NCBI GenBank assembly: GCA_964615375.1
Contig: CAZTOW010000031.1
Coordinates: 53,270 to 117,269, forward strand
Length of the DNA stretch: 64,000 bases
Direction: 5' to 3'
Origin: CAZKWG01 sp964615375
GTDB taxonomy: Bacteria > Myxococcota_A > UBA796 > CAZKWG01
Below, one piece after another: positions 32,658 through 40,682 of the stretch. Below the pieces are notes generated by a model that had not been told where the DNA came from, did not search any database, and saw nothing but the letters and a program-made list of their open reading frames with translations. The number at the start of each line of letters is the position of its first letter. The stretch's first letter is position 1. The position numbers and the translations under genes were made by a program.

Positions 32658-33326
32658 ATGCTCCCGCTCCTCCTCCTCGCCTGCAAAGCCTCCTCCCTCG
32701 GCGTGGACGTCCCGCGCGGCGGGCCGGAGGCCATCTCCCAGGAGGACCTCCAGCGCGACGTCTTCATGCTGACGGAGCGCGGGATGGAGGACCGTCGGGC
32801 GGGCACGCCCGGGGGGGAGGAGGCGGCGCGGCGGGTGGTGGACCGGATGCAGCAGATGCACCTGCTCCCGGCCTTCGGTGAGGCTTATGCGCGGCCGGGC
32901 GGGCTGCTCTGCGGGCAGAAGGACGGGCGCAGCGGCAAGGCGGTGCTGATGGCGGCGGAGGAGCGAGGGAGCGGGGCGTCCAGCGCGGCGGCCTCGGCGG
33001 CGCTGATCTCGCTGGCCAAGAGCGTCGACGTCTCCGAGCCGCCCGCGGACACGCTGGTGTTCTGCGTGTGGCCGGCGGAGGGCGGGCTTGACGCCTACAC
33101 GGCGAACCCGGCCTTCCCCCTGGCGGACACGCGCGCGGCGCTGGTGCTGGGGCCGCTCTCGGGCGCGCTCTCCGAGCAGGCCGAGGCGCTGCCCGGCGGG
33201 GCTCCCCTCACGCGCCTCGCGGGCGAGGCCCCGGCCGAGGGCGACACCATGGATCGCCTGGACTACCGCGCGCTGGCCGAGCAGGTGCGCGCGCTCCACG
33301 GGCGGATCGTCGGCAAAGGACCTTGA
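32658..33326 (+). CDS. Lipoprotein resembling a degenerate M28-type peptidase
   Basis: The 222-residue protein has a very short signal (MLPLLLLAC, Cys at 9). The body follows the layout of M28 aminopeptidases: RMQQMHLLPAFGEAYARPGG, then KAVLMAAEERGSGASSAAAS where the zinc-binding His-x-Asp would be, then ALISLAKSVDVSEPPADTL and VFCVWPAEGGLDAY where the catalytic Glu pair would be. The His and Asp ligands are missing, so it is probably not an active zinc peptidase. It is the intact version of the gene whose 5' half recurs at 21853-22175. The JAMM gene follows with an 18-bp gap. Confidence 0.6.
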   Translation: MLPLLLLACKASSLGVDVPRGGPEAISQEDLQRDVFMLTERGMEDRRAGTPGGEEAARRVVDRMQQMHLLPAFGEAYARPGGLLCGQKDGRSGKAVLMAAEERGSGASSAAASAALISLAKSVDVSEPPADTLVFCVWPAEGGLDAYTANPAFPLADTRAALVLGPLSGALSEQAEALPGGAPLTRLAGEAPAEGDTMDRLDYRALAEQVRALHGRIVGKGP

Positions 33327-33343
33327 TCCTCGGGGAGGTGGAC

Positions 33344-33853
33344 GTGCTCAGCTTGAACCCCGCGCTCACCGAGGCGCTCTTCGCCGAGGCCCGGCGCTGC
33401 TGGCCCCGCGAGTGCTGTGGCGTGGTGCTCGGCCCCCGACAGGACCCCGAGCGCTGGCGCTTCGTGGCCCTGGAGAACCTCCAGGACCGCCTGCACGCCC
33501 TGGACCCCGAGCGCTACCCGCGCGACGCCCGCGTCGCCTACGCCATGGACCCGCTCAAGCTCCAGCGCCTGGTGGACGCGGCGGAGGCGGGGGGCGAGGC
33601 CCTGCTGGCCGTGGTCCACTCCCACCCGGAGCACCCCTCCTACTTCTCGGCCACCGACGCCGCCGCGGCCTCGCCCTTCGGGGAGCCCACCTTCCCCGAG
33701 GCCGCCCAGATCGTGATCTCCGTCTTCGGCGGGGAGGTGCGCGATCTCAAGGCCTTTGGCTGGGACGGCCAGAGCTGGCCGGAGATACAGGTATTTTGCT
33801 TACCTGTTCTCCCGGGCCCGCCCGAAGGCGCCACGATCTACGGCGAGGTCTGA
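33344..33853 (+). CDS. JAMM/MPN+ metalloprotease
   Basis: The 169-residue protein starts at GTG 33344 after GGGGAGG. The JAMM signature is complete: an N-terminal Glu in CWPRECCGVVLGP, then HSHPEHPSYFSATD with the two His and the Asp that bind zinc, and the Ser before them. Bacterial relatives remove C-terminal tails from ubiquitin-like or ThiS-like proteins (Mec+/CysO-cysteine-type peptidases) or act in cofactor biosynthesis. No ubiquitin-like or E1-like partner is seen nearby, so the substrate is unknown. Its 3' end overlaps that of the convergent HTTM gene by 16 bp. Confidence 0.85.
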   Translation: MLSLNPALTEALFAEARRCWPRECCGVVLGPRQDPERWRFVALENLQDRLHALDPERYPRDARVAYAMDPLKLQRLVDAAEAGGEALLAVVHSHPEHPSYFSATDAAAASPFGEPTFPEAAQIVISVFGGEVRDLKAFGWDGQSWPEIQVFCLPVLPGPPEGATIYGEV

Positions 33854-34785
33854 GCGCGGAGGCGGAGGCGGCGCGCCCACTCGTCGGCGCTCCACCAGCA
33901 GATGTAGTAGCTCATCGTCACCCAGGAGAAGGGCCCCACGTTCATGAACAGGTGGATGCCCATGTGCAGGCCGATCCCGCCGAGCGCCCACATCCATCGG
34001 GGATCGAGGCGGTTGAGCAGCGCCCGCAGGCGCCCCGGCCGGGTGCGGGTGTCGCGATACCAGGCCGCCAGCAGCAGGACGGGAGCGCCGATCTCGAAGA
34101 CCAGCGTGCCCACAGTCAGGAGCTGCGTGAGCGGGTAGACGTGGCCCACCCAGCTCATGTCGAAGCGCCGCCAGTTCGGCATCAACAGGGCCTTGTAGAC
34201 GGCGGCGAAGTCCCCCCAGGGCCACCAGTCCACCCCCAGCTTCTGGAGCCCGGTGGCCGTGTAGACCACCACCACCTGCAGCGTCGCGAGGTAGCGCGGC
34301 CAGCAGGCGACCTCCCGGGCGCTCGTCCAGCGCCCCGTGCGCAGGCGGCAGTCCAGGCTGAGCGTGGCCGTGCCGTCTCCCAGCACGAGGAGCCAGACCG
34401 CGTTGGTCAGCAGGCGATCGTGCCCGCCCCCCGCGCCCGGGTTGAGGGAGAACATCGCCAGCAGGAGCTGGCCCGTGATCAGGTGGGTGAGCCGCCCGCC
34501 CAGCCCCAGCGTCATGAGGACCCCGCCCGCGACCAGCAGCCAGCACAGTCGCGCCACGCCCTCCGGGCTCGGCCCGCCCAGCAGGTTCATGAGCCAGTTC
34601 GGCGTCAGCTCGCGGTAGCCGCCATGGTGGATGTCCACATAGACGAAGTCCTGAACCCCCGTCCCCAGCATGGGCAGCAGGATGTTCAGGACGCAGAGCC
34701 CCAGGCCGACGCGGAAGAGCGCCAGCGCCAGCCCATGCTCGCGTCGGTCCACCAGGGAGAGCGTCCAGGCCCACAGCCGCCTCAC
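33838..34785 (-). CDS. HTTM-domain integral membrane protein, pair 1
   Basis: The 315-residue protein has the HTTM fold related to the membrane part of vitamin K-dependent gamma-carboxylase: helix 1 LALFRVGLGLCVLNILLPML, LLTNAVWLLVLGDG, the VVVVYTATGLQKLGVDWWPW segment (tryptophan-rich, family-typical) and GLHMGIHLFMNVGPFSWVTM near the end. There is no carboxylase C-terminal domain, and the biochemical role of short bacterial HTTM proteins is not established. It overlaps the upstream partner gene by four bases. A paralogous pair lies at 55.0-56.7 kb. Confidence 0.8.
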   Translation of the reverse strand: MRRLWAWTLSLVDRREHGLALALFRVGLGLCVLNILLPMLGTGVQDFVYVDIHHGGYRELTPNWLMNLLGGPSPEGVARLCWLLVAGGVLMTLGLGGRLTHLITGQLLLAMFSLNPGAGGGHDRLLTNAVWLLVLGDGTATLSLDCRLRTGRWTSAREVACWPRYLATLQVVVVYTATGLQKLGVDWWPWGDFAAVYKALLMPNWRRFDMSWVGHVYPLTQLLTVGTLVFEIGAPVLLLAAWYRDTRTRPGRLRALLNRLDPRWMWALGGIGLHMGIHLFMNVGPFSWVTMSYYICWWSADEWARRLRLRAQTSP

Positions 34786-35471
34786 GGGCCCGCCTCCGCG
34801 CGCAGGGGCGCGAGCCGGAAGATCTCGATCCAGGTCGGCTTCTCCGCGGGCGCCTGGTCCAGGCGCAGCTCCTCGGGCGTCGGGAGCCGGGCGCGCAGCA
34901 TGCTCACCCGCACACTCTCGGCCTCGGGCATCTCCGCGGCGATCTCGCGCGCCAGCCAGCGGGCGAAGAGCTTGTACTCGGCGCGGTCGCGCTCCCAGCT
35001 ATAGTCGTTGAGGAAGGCGCGGACGCGCTCCTCGTCGAGCTGCTCGCGGCGCCAGTCGTGGACCGGGTCGCGGGCGATGTAGAGCGGCTCCCACTCCCCG
35101 TCCTGCGCCCAGCGCAGCTCCACTGAGAGGCGGGCGGGCTCGTCGTTGAGCGTGGCGAACATCTGCCAGCTCTGGTTCGCTCCCACCGCCCGCGCGTAGG
35201 GCGCGAAGGGCGAGAGGAGGAGCTCGCGCGCGTCCATCACGGCGACGGAGGCGGCGCGCGCGGCGGAGAAGAGCGCGTCCGGGCTCTCGAAGACGCCCGC
35301 GTCCACCAGCCAGCCCAGCCAGCCCAGCACCTGCTTCCGGGTGAAGGGATCGTTCCAGACGGCGTCGCTGCGGGCCCCGCTGGGCGCGGGGACGGAGAGC
35401 AGGACGACGGTGGCGGCGTGGTAGAGCACGAAGGCGGCGGTGAGCGGGCGCAGCAGCGCTCGGCCCACCAT
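34782..35471 (-). CDS. HTTM partner protein, pair 1 (one N-terminal helix, soluble domain)
   Basis: The 229-residue protein has one N-terminal membrane helix (LTAAFVLYHAATVVLLSVPA) and a soluble domain with SWQMFATLNDEPARLSVELR, WEPLYIARDPVHDWRREQ and FARWLAREIAAEMPEAESVR. The same sequence features occur in order in the protein at 55023-55718. Both are coupled by ATGA overlap to an HTTM gene, so the two proteins very likely form a complex. No enzymatic motif is recognised. Confidence 0.75.
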   Translation of the reverse strand: MVGRALLRPLTAAFVLYHAATVVLLSVPAPSGARSDAVWNDPFTRKQVLGWLGWLVDAGVFESPDALFSAARAASVAVMDARELLLSPFAPYARAVGANQSWQMFATLNDEPARLSVELRWAQDGEWEPLYIARDPVHDWRREQLDEERVRAFLNDYSWERDRAEYKLFARWLAREIAAEMPEAESVRVSMLRARLPTPEELRLDQAPAEKPTWIEIFRLAPLRAEAGP

Positions 35472-35891
35472 CTACTGGCCCTGACCGGGAGCTTCGACCG
35501 TCAGCGGCTTCGGGGCGGGGGGCGGCGGGGCGGCGGGGGGAGGGGGCTCGGCGGGGGCGACCGGGCGGGGGGCGCCGGCGCGCTCGGCGACGGCGGCCTC
35601 CCAGGCTTCGATGGCGGCCTGGAGCGCGGCGTCCTTCGCCGTGATCCGCTCGGTGAGCTCCCGCGCGCGGGCCGTCTCCTGCTCCTGCGTGCTCTCGCCC
35701 TTCTCCATCCGGCGCCGCCCCTCGTCCACCTCCCGCTCCAGCTCGGCCGCCAGGGCCTCCACTTCGCGGGCCTGGGTGGCGATCTGCTGCGCCTGCTGGG
35801 CGAGCTCCGCCGAGGGGGAGCCCGGGCTGGCCGGGCCCTCCGGCATCACCTCGCAGGCGGCGAGCAGCAGGAGCAGCGGGACGAGACGCAT
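35472..35891 (-). CDS. Coiled-coil lipoprotein
   Basis: The 139-residue protein begins MRLVPLLLLLAACEV, a lipoprotein signal with Cys at 13. Residues about 28-95 form a long charged heptad region (ELAQQAQQIATQAREVEALA, then AELEREVDEGRRRMEKGEST) and the C-terminus is a Pro/Ala-rich tail. The shape suggests a periplasmic stalk or peptidoglycan-associated spacer. It ends directly before the start of the HTTM partner gene and may be its first operon gene. Confidence 0.65.
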   Translation of the reverse strand: MRLVPLLLLLAACEVMPEGPASPGSPSAELAQQAQQIATQAREVEALAAELEREVDEGRRRMEKGESTQEQETARARELTERITAKDAALQAAIEAWEAAVAERAGAPRPVAPAEPPPPAAPPPPAPKPLTVEAPGQGQ

Positions 35892-35963
35892 GGGCCCCGC
35901 ATAATTCGTCCGGCTGCGCGCCGCCCCCACGCCTGCGGTGTCGGGCCGCGATAACCTGGGCGG

Positions 35964-36569
35964 ATGGTGATCGACCCCGCGAGCTGGCACCCGCGCGACG
36001 TCTACCGGCTGATGACCTCCCTGCTCATCCCGAGGCCCGTGGCCTGGACCGGCACGCGCTCGACGGAGGGCGTGGACAACCTCGCCCCCTTCTCCTACTT
36101 CATGGGCGTCTCCTCGAAGCCGCCCGCCCTGGCCATCTCCGTCGCTCGCGGGCGAGGGGGCGCGCTCAAGGACACCGCGCGCAACATCCTGGACACCGGC
36201 GCGTTCACGGTGAGCCTGCCCAGCCGGGACCTGGCCGAGCGGGTGAACCAGAGCAGCGCGGGCGTGGCCCCGGAGGTCTCTGAATTCGAGCTCTGCGGGC
36301 TCACCCCCGTGGACGGGCTCCGGGTGGCGGCGCCCTGGCCGCGGGAGGCGCGGGCGACGATGGAGTGCCGGCTCTGGCACGCGCTGGACCTGGGCTCGAC
36401 GCACCTGTTTGTGGGGGAGGTCCTGCTCTTCCACCTGGCGGACGCCGTGCTGGACGCCCAGGGGCAGGTGGACGCGCGGGCCCTGGATCCCATCGCCCGC
36501 CTGGGCGGCCCCGACTACGCCACCCTGGGCGAGATCTTCTCGCTCGAGCGCCCGCCGGGCGGGGGCTGA
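35964..36569 (+). CDS. Flavin reductase-like FMN-binding protein
   Basis: The 201-residue protein of the flavin-reductase-like split-barrel family shows YRLMTSLLIPRPVAWTGTRS at the N-terminus, LAPFSYFMGVSSKPPALAIS (FMN contact) and DTARNILDTGAFTVSLPSRD, the standard series. Members bind FMN and reduce flavin with NAD(P)H or act as flavoprotein oxidoreductases; the precise reaction is not set by sequence. It is divergent from the coiled-coil lipoprotein. Confidence 0.88.
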   Translation: MVIDPASWHPRDVYRLMTSLLIPRPVAWTGTRSTEGVDNLAPFSYFMGVSSKPPALAISVARGRGGALKDTARNILDTGAFTVSLPSRDLAERVNQSSAGVAPEVSEFELCGLTPVDGLRVAAPWPREARATMECRLWHALDLGSTHLFVGEVLLFHLADAVLDAQGQVDARALDPIARLGGPDYATLGEIFSLERPPGGG

Positions 36570-36635
36570 GGGTGGGCCCCTTGCTGTCCGCTCCCACGGG
36601 GCTATCCTTGGACGCAAGCGGCCCGGGAGGATCGA

Positions 36636-36890
36636 ATGCCCATCTACGAGTACCAGTGCCAGGACTGCGGCAAGATCGTGGAGGCGATGCAGCGCCTCAG
36701 CGACGCCCCGCTGACGAGCTGCGCGGATCTGTGCGCGGGGGACGGAGCGGGCCAGGGTCGGCTCAAGAAGATCATGAGCGCCACGACGGTGGGCCGCAGC
36801 GTGGGGCCCTACGGCGGGATGCCGATGTCCACCGCGCCCCCCATGTGCGGCTCCTGCGGGATGGCGCCGGGATCCTGCGGATCGGACTGA
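36636..36890 (+). CDS. FmdB-type zinc-ribbon protein
   Basis: The 84-residue protein opens MPIYEYQCQDCGKIVEAMQR, the hallmark of the FmdB putative regulatory family, with a CxxC knuckle. The second half is Gly/Met/Pro-rich and carries MCGSCGMAPGSCGSD, a second Cys cluster. The role is uncertain (proposed transcription or translation-linked zinc ribbon). Its last 46 bp overlap the next gene. Confidence 0.85.
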   Translation: MPIYEYQCQDCGKIVEAMQRLSDAPLTSCADLCAGDGAGQGRLKKIMSATTVGRSVGPYGGMPMSTAPPMCGSCGMAPGSCGSD

Positions 36891-37588
36891 TCGCGCTCGG
36901 GCTCGCGGGCTGCCTGGACCGGCGCTCGGACGCGGCGCGCTACGCGGACGCGCTCGCCCGGGAGGACTTCGACGACGCCCGGGACGACTGCGCGGGCATC
37001 GGGCCGGAGGACGCGCGCGACGACTGCCTGCTGGCGATCATGGAGCAGCACCACCGCCTGTCCGAGGCGGACTGCGCGGGCATCGCCAGCCAGAAGTGGT
37101 ACGCAGAGTGCATGTTTCTGCTCGCCGAGCGACAGTCCAAGACCGGCGATCTGGCCCTCGCGCTCCAGACCTGCGAGCGCTCCCGCTACGCGCGCTTCTG
37201 CTCCTGGCACCTGCTCCAGGACCAGGTCCAGGAGACCCTGGACCTGAGCATGGCCCAGGCCGAGGGGCGGATCGTGGCCTTCAAGGACGCGAAGCCCATC
37301 CCCGACGCCCCCTTCCAGTTCTGGCTGACCCGCTTCCGCGAGCAGGGCGCGAGCGGGACGAGCGTGGACGAGCACGAGTGCGAGACCCTGCGCGACCGGG
37401 GCGCCTGCTACCTCGCAGTGGAGGCCCACGTCCGCCGGACCCTGGACACGCTGGGCCGGGCGAGCCTGAGGACGGTCTGCGCGTCGGAGCCAGGGAAGCG
37501 GGCGATGTCCAAGGGGCAGCCCTCCTGGAAGATGGGGCCGGTGGCCAGCCGCGTCGAGCAGCGCTGGGTGGAGGAGCGGTGCAGGTGA
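36845..37588 (+). CDS. Cysteine-rich lipoprotein
   Basis: The best start is GTG 36845, inside the 3' end of the FmdB gene, giving MRLLRDGAGILRIGLIALGL and a lipobox LAGC. The mature protein (about 220 residues) has many regularly spaced Cys (RDDCAGIGPEDARDDC, SEADCAGI, YAECMF, LQTCERSRYARFC, EHECETLRDRGACY), some in repeats of about 15 residues, suggesting a disulfide-stabilised helical-repeat fold outside the cytoplasm. The family is not recognised. The next gene starts 10 bp before its stop. Confidence 0.65.
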   Translation: MRLLRDGAGILRIGLIALGLAGCLDRRSDAARYADALAREDFDDARDDCAGIGPEDARDDCLLAIMEQHHRLSEADCAGIASQKWYAECMFLLAERQSKTGDLALALQTCERSRYARFCSWHLLQDQVQETLDLSMAQAEGRIVAFKDAKPIPDAPFQFWLTRFREQGASGTSVDEHECETLRDRGACYLAVEAHVRRTLDTLGRASLRTVCASEPGKRAMSKGQPSWKMGPVASRVEQRWVEERCR

Positions 37589-38247
37589 GGGGATTCCTGG
37601 TGAGGCGTCCGGTGCTGATCTTCGACCTGGACGGGACGCTGGTGGACAGCGCCGCCGACATCGCCGAGGCGGTGAACGGGGCGCTGGCCGAGCAGGGGCG
37701 GCGACCGATCACGGCGGCGGAGGCGCGGCTCATGATCGGGGACGGGGCGGGGATGCTGATGCAGCGGGCCCTGGCGGCCACCGGACCCGGGCCCGCGGAC
37801 GAGGCGCGGGCCCTGCGCGGCTTCCTGGACCGCTACCTGAACGCGGTGGATCGCTACACCCGGCCTTATCCCGGCGTGCCCGAGACCCTGGCCGCCCTCG
37901 CCGGGCGGGGGCACCCGATGGCGGTGTGCACGAACAAGCCCATCGGCCCCACCCTGCGCCTGCTGGACGCGCTCGGGCTGGCCCCGCTCTTCGGGGCGGT
38001 GGTCGGCGGGGACTCGCTCCCGGTGCGTAAGCCCGATCCGGCCCCGACCCTGCTCGCGCTGGAGCAGCTCGGCGCGCGGCCGGAGGAGGGGACGATGATC
38101 GGGGACAGCGCTGTGGACGTGGAGACCGCGCGGGCGGCGGGCCTGGCCATGGTGCTGGTGAGCTGGGGCTACTCCCGCGGGCGCGCGCACGAGCTCCCCT
38201 GCGACCGGCGCGTGGACCGCTTCGCCGAGCTGCTCACGCTGCAATAA
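37579..38247 (+). CDS. HAD-superfamily phosphatase, phosphoglycolate phosphatase-like
   Basis: The 222-residue protein starts at GTG 37579 after GGAGGAG (GTG 37600 is an alternative). HAD motifs: I VLIFDLDGTLVDSAADIAEA with nucleophile Asp; cap helices; II AVCTNKP; III lysine in VRKPDPAPTLLALEQLG; IV MIGDSAVDVETARAAG. Closest in layout to Gph, which removes phosphate from 2-phosphoglycolate, though HAD substrate ranges are broad. It is coupled by overlap to the Cys-rich lipoprotein gene. Confidence 0.85.
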   Translation: MQVRGFLVRRPVLIFDLDGTLVDSAADIAEAVNGALAEQGRRPITAAEARLMIGDGAGMLMQRALAATGPGPADEARALRGFLDRYLNAVDRYTRPYPGVPETLAALAGRGHPMAVCTNKPIGPTLRLLDALGLAPLFGAVVGGDSLPVRKPDPAPTLLALEQLGARPEEGTMIGDSAVDVETARAAGLAMVLVSWGYSRGRAHELPCDRRVDRFAELLTLQ

Positions 38248-38256
38248 GGCCCTCCC

Positions 38257-39024
38257 ATGTCGGACGGGATCGGGCGCCGGGACGCGCTCTACATCGGGCT
38301 GGGGCTGCTGGGGGGCATCGGTGTGCTGGGCCTCGCGCTCGTGCTCCTGCTGGAGGGTGACGGCGCGGTGGACGCGGGCTCGATCACGCCAGAGCAGGCG
38401 GCGAAGCTGGCCGAACAGCCGGTCGAGCCCGTCTCCACCGAGGGCCCCCCCGGGGCAGTCTTCGAGCAGCACCACGCCCTCGACGACGGGCAGGGCGGCC
38501 TGCTGGTCACGGGCCTGGTGCGCAACACCTCGGCCACCTTCGTCGCCCGCCCCGAGGTGGTGGCGGTCTGCCGCGACGCGAAGGGGGCCGAACGCTCCCG
38601 GGCCAGCGGAAAGGCCGCGCGCGAGGTGCTGATCCCCGCGGGGACGAGCCCCATCGAGATCCCCGTGCCCGGCGGCGCCGCCTGCGCCCGCCTGGACTTC
38701 GAGCTCGATCCCCAGAAGCCCGACGTCGTGGCCGTGCAGGCCCCCGGGCTGCGCGTGGCCTCCCAGGACCTGCGCAAGGACGAGGCGGGGCGCTGGGAGA
38801 TCACGGGCGCGGTGGTCAACGAGGGCGACCGCCACGCCCGCTACGTGGAGATCCAGATCCTGGCGGTGGACGTCGTGGGCCGCATCGTCGGCGTGGACAG
38901 CGTGTTCGCCCGCGGCGACCTGCTCGCGCCCGGCGGCAGCGCCCGCTTCCGCGCCGGGCCGCTCAGCTTCCTCAAGGAGCCTGAGCGCTTCGAGTTCACC
39001 GCCTACGGCCGCGTCGCGGACTGA
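38257..39024 (+). CDS. Membrane-anchored protein with FxLYD-like repeats
   Basis: The 255-residue protein has one N-terminal membrane helix (LYIGLGLLGGIGVLGLALVL) and then two similar beta-sandwich stretches: GLLVTGLVRNTSATFVARPE, and WEITGAVVNEGDRHARYVEI with the ending PERFEFTAYGRV. The pattern of a strand, GxVxN, then a long strand and a FEF or FxxYG ending is that of FxLYD domains, which are extracytoplasmic and of unknown function. Starts 9 bp after the HAD gene, probably in the same operon. Confidence 0.65.
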   Translation: MSDGIGRRDALYIGLGLLGGIGVLGLALVLLLEGDGAVDAGSITPEQAAKLAEQPVEPVSTEGPPGAVFEQHHALDDGQGGLLVTGLVRNTSATFVARPEVVAVCRDAKGAERSRASGKAAREVLIPAGTSPIEIPVPGGAACARLDFELDPQKPDVVAVQAPGLRVASQDLRKDEAGRWEITGAVVNEGDRHARYVEIQILAVDVVGRIVGVDSVFARGDLLAPGGSARFRAGPLSFLKEPERFEFTAYGRVAD

Positions 39025-39027
39025 TCC

Positions 39028-40590
39028 TCAGGGACAGCCGATGTCGAGATCGTCGATCTCGTGGCGGTTGATCTCCCAGCCCGTGCCCGCGGTGAAGCCG
39101 ACGCGCAGGCCGCCGCTGGGGGTGAACGGCAGATCCTCGGCGAGCGTCCAGGTGTCCGTGCCGTCGGTGAGCTCGGCCGTGACCGTGCCGGCCTCGTAGG
39201 TCACGGTGAGCCCGTAGGCGCCGGTGTCCTCCAGCTCCGGGATGTCCGTGGCGCTGGAGAGGTGCTCCATGTCCTGGACATCGACCAGGGCCAGGTGGTT
39301 CCCGCTCGGGTCCCCGTAGGACGAGTAGGTGTAGTAGCACTCCGACGTGCTGTAGTTGGCGTTGCAGAAGGTGTCGAGCTCCACCGCCAGGCCGGGCATG
39401 TCCGCGTCCCGATAGCCCAGGTACTCGCCGCCCTCGCCGATCCAGTCCGCGTCGGCCCCGTCCAGGAGCACGAGGGCCAGCCCGTCGCCGCCGCTGCCCG
39501 TGCGCCCGTCCGGCCGGATGACGCCCACGCCGTCGGAGATCTCGAAGGTCACGGAGATCCGCCAGAGATCCTGGGTCATCAGCTCGGTGTACATCGCCGC
39601 GCCGGCCTCGTCGTAGGCCACGTCGTCTCCGTCCTCCACGTCCGTCAGGCGCAGGAAGCCGTCCGTGCCCAGGCTGGTCCAGGCGGCGTCGCCGCTCAGG
39701 GTGAGCGCGGCGGGCAGCCCGTCGTCCAGGTCGGTGGACAGCCAGCTCTCGTCGATCTCGCCGTCGCAGTCGTCGTCGACGCCGTCGCAGGTCTCCTCGG
39801 CGCCCGGGTAGACCTCCGCGTCCGCGTCGTCGCAGTCGGTGGCGTCGTAGACCGCGCCCGTAGACGGCTCGCAGCCGGTGGTCTCGCTGGCCGGGTCGCC
39901 GTAGCCGTCGGCGTCCAGGTCCTCCCACCAGGTGATCGCGTCCTCGGCCTCCTCGTCGATCTCGCCGTCGCAGTCGTCGTCGGCGCCGTCACAGATCTCG
40001 ACGGCGCCGGGGAAGGCGCTGGCGTCGGCGTCGTCGCAGTCCCCGCCCTCGCGCACGTAGCCGGCGCCGGGGTCCTCACAGGTCTCGCGCGCGGCGTCGC
40101 CGAAGCCGTCCCCGTCGTCGTCCACGTACCAGGTGCTCGCCAGATCCTCGTCGATCTCGCCGTCGCAGTCGTTGTCGGCCTCGTCGCAGCGCTCCGGCGC
40201 GCCGGGGAAGGCGCTGGCGTCGTCGTCGTCGCAGTCCGTGGGCGTGGGGACGTAGCCCTCCGGGCGCTCGCAGCTCTCGGTCGTCACCTCGGCGTCGCCG
40301 TAGCCGTCGGCGTCCGTGTCCCCGTACCAGGTCTGCTGGACCTCCTCGTCCACCGCGCCGTCGCAGTCGTTGTCGGTCCCGTCGCAGAGCTCGAGCGCGC
40401 CCGGGTTGCGGTCGGGGTCGTTGTCCGCGCAGTCCTCGCCCTCATACCAGCCGTCGCCGTCCAGGTCCGCGGGCTCGCCGGTCTCCTCGGAGGGGCGCCC
40501 GCTCTCCTGGGTCTTGTCCACCTCACAGGCGATCAGGGCGAGGGCGAGCGAGGACACGGACGACAGCGAGGGGCGGCGGCACGCGCGCAC
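39028..40590 (-). CDS. MopE-type repeat lipoprotein with C-terminal lectin-like domain
   Basis: GTG 40590 is preferred (GGAGA upstream, giving RACRRPSLSSVSSLALALIA before a lipobox Cys); ATG 40617 is possible. Residues about 35-285 contain five MopE/putative metal-binding repeats, with cores such as DLDGDGWYEGEDCADNDPD and ELCDGTDNDCDGAVDEEV. The C-terminal 230 residues look like an L-type lectin sandwich (GDGLALVLLDGADADWIG, MPGLAVELDTFCN, SGNHLALVDV), which in bacteria binds carbohydrate. Probably a calcium-loaded surface protein. The repeats at DNA level make GC-rich, quasi-repetitive sequence. Confidence 0.75.
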   Translation of the reverse strand: MRACRRPSLSSVSSLALALIACEVDKTQESGRPSEETGEPADLDGDGWYEGEDCADNDPDRNPGALELCDGTDNDCDGAVDEEVQQTWYGDTDADGYGDAEVTTESCERPEGYVPTPTDCDDDDASAFPGAPERCDEADNDCDGEIDEDLASTWYVDDDGDGFGDAARETCEDPGAGYVREGGDCDDADASAFPGAVEICDGADDDCDGEIDEEAEDAITWWEDLDADGYGDPASETTGCEPSTGAVYDATDCDDADAEVYPGAEETCDGVDDDCDGEIDESWLSTDLDDGLPAALTLSGDAAWTSLGTDGFLRLTDVEDGDDVAYDEAGAAMYTELMTQDLWRISVTFEISDGVGVIRPDGRTGSGGDGLALVLLDGADADWIGEGGEYLGYRDADMPGLAVELDTFCNANYSTSECYYTYSSYGDPSGNHLALVDVQDMEHLSSATDIPELEDTGAYGLTVTYEAGTVTAELTDGTDTWTLAEDLPFTPSGGLRVGFTAGTGWEINRHEIDDLDIGCP

Positions 40591-40682
40591 GGGCTCTCCA
40601 GAGGCTTCATGGATCATAGCCGGGCCGGGGGCCTCGCGGCGCGCCTCCGCCTCTGGCACAATGGTCGCGGAGGGTCTCCAGG

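Noticed and set aside
33344..33853. JAMM protease as part of a ubiquitin-like or CBASS-type (Cap2/Cap3) operon
   Set aside because: No E1-like, E2-like, cyclase or ubiquitin-like gene lies beside it; the nearest neighbours are a degenerate lipoprotein and a convergent HTTM gene.
35472..36617. A 381-codon minus-strand frame covering the coiled-coil lipoprotein and the flavin reductase region
   Set aside because: Only the last 139 codons (from ATG 35891, with lipoprotein signal) look real; the upstream part is antisense to the flavin reductase gene.
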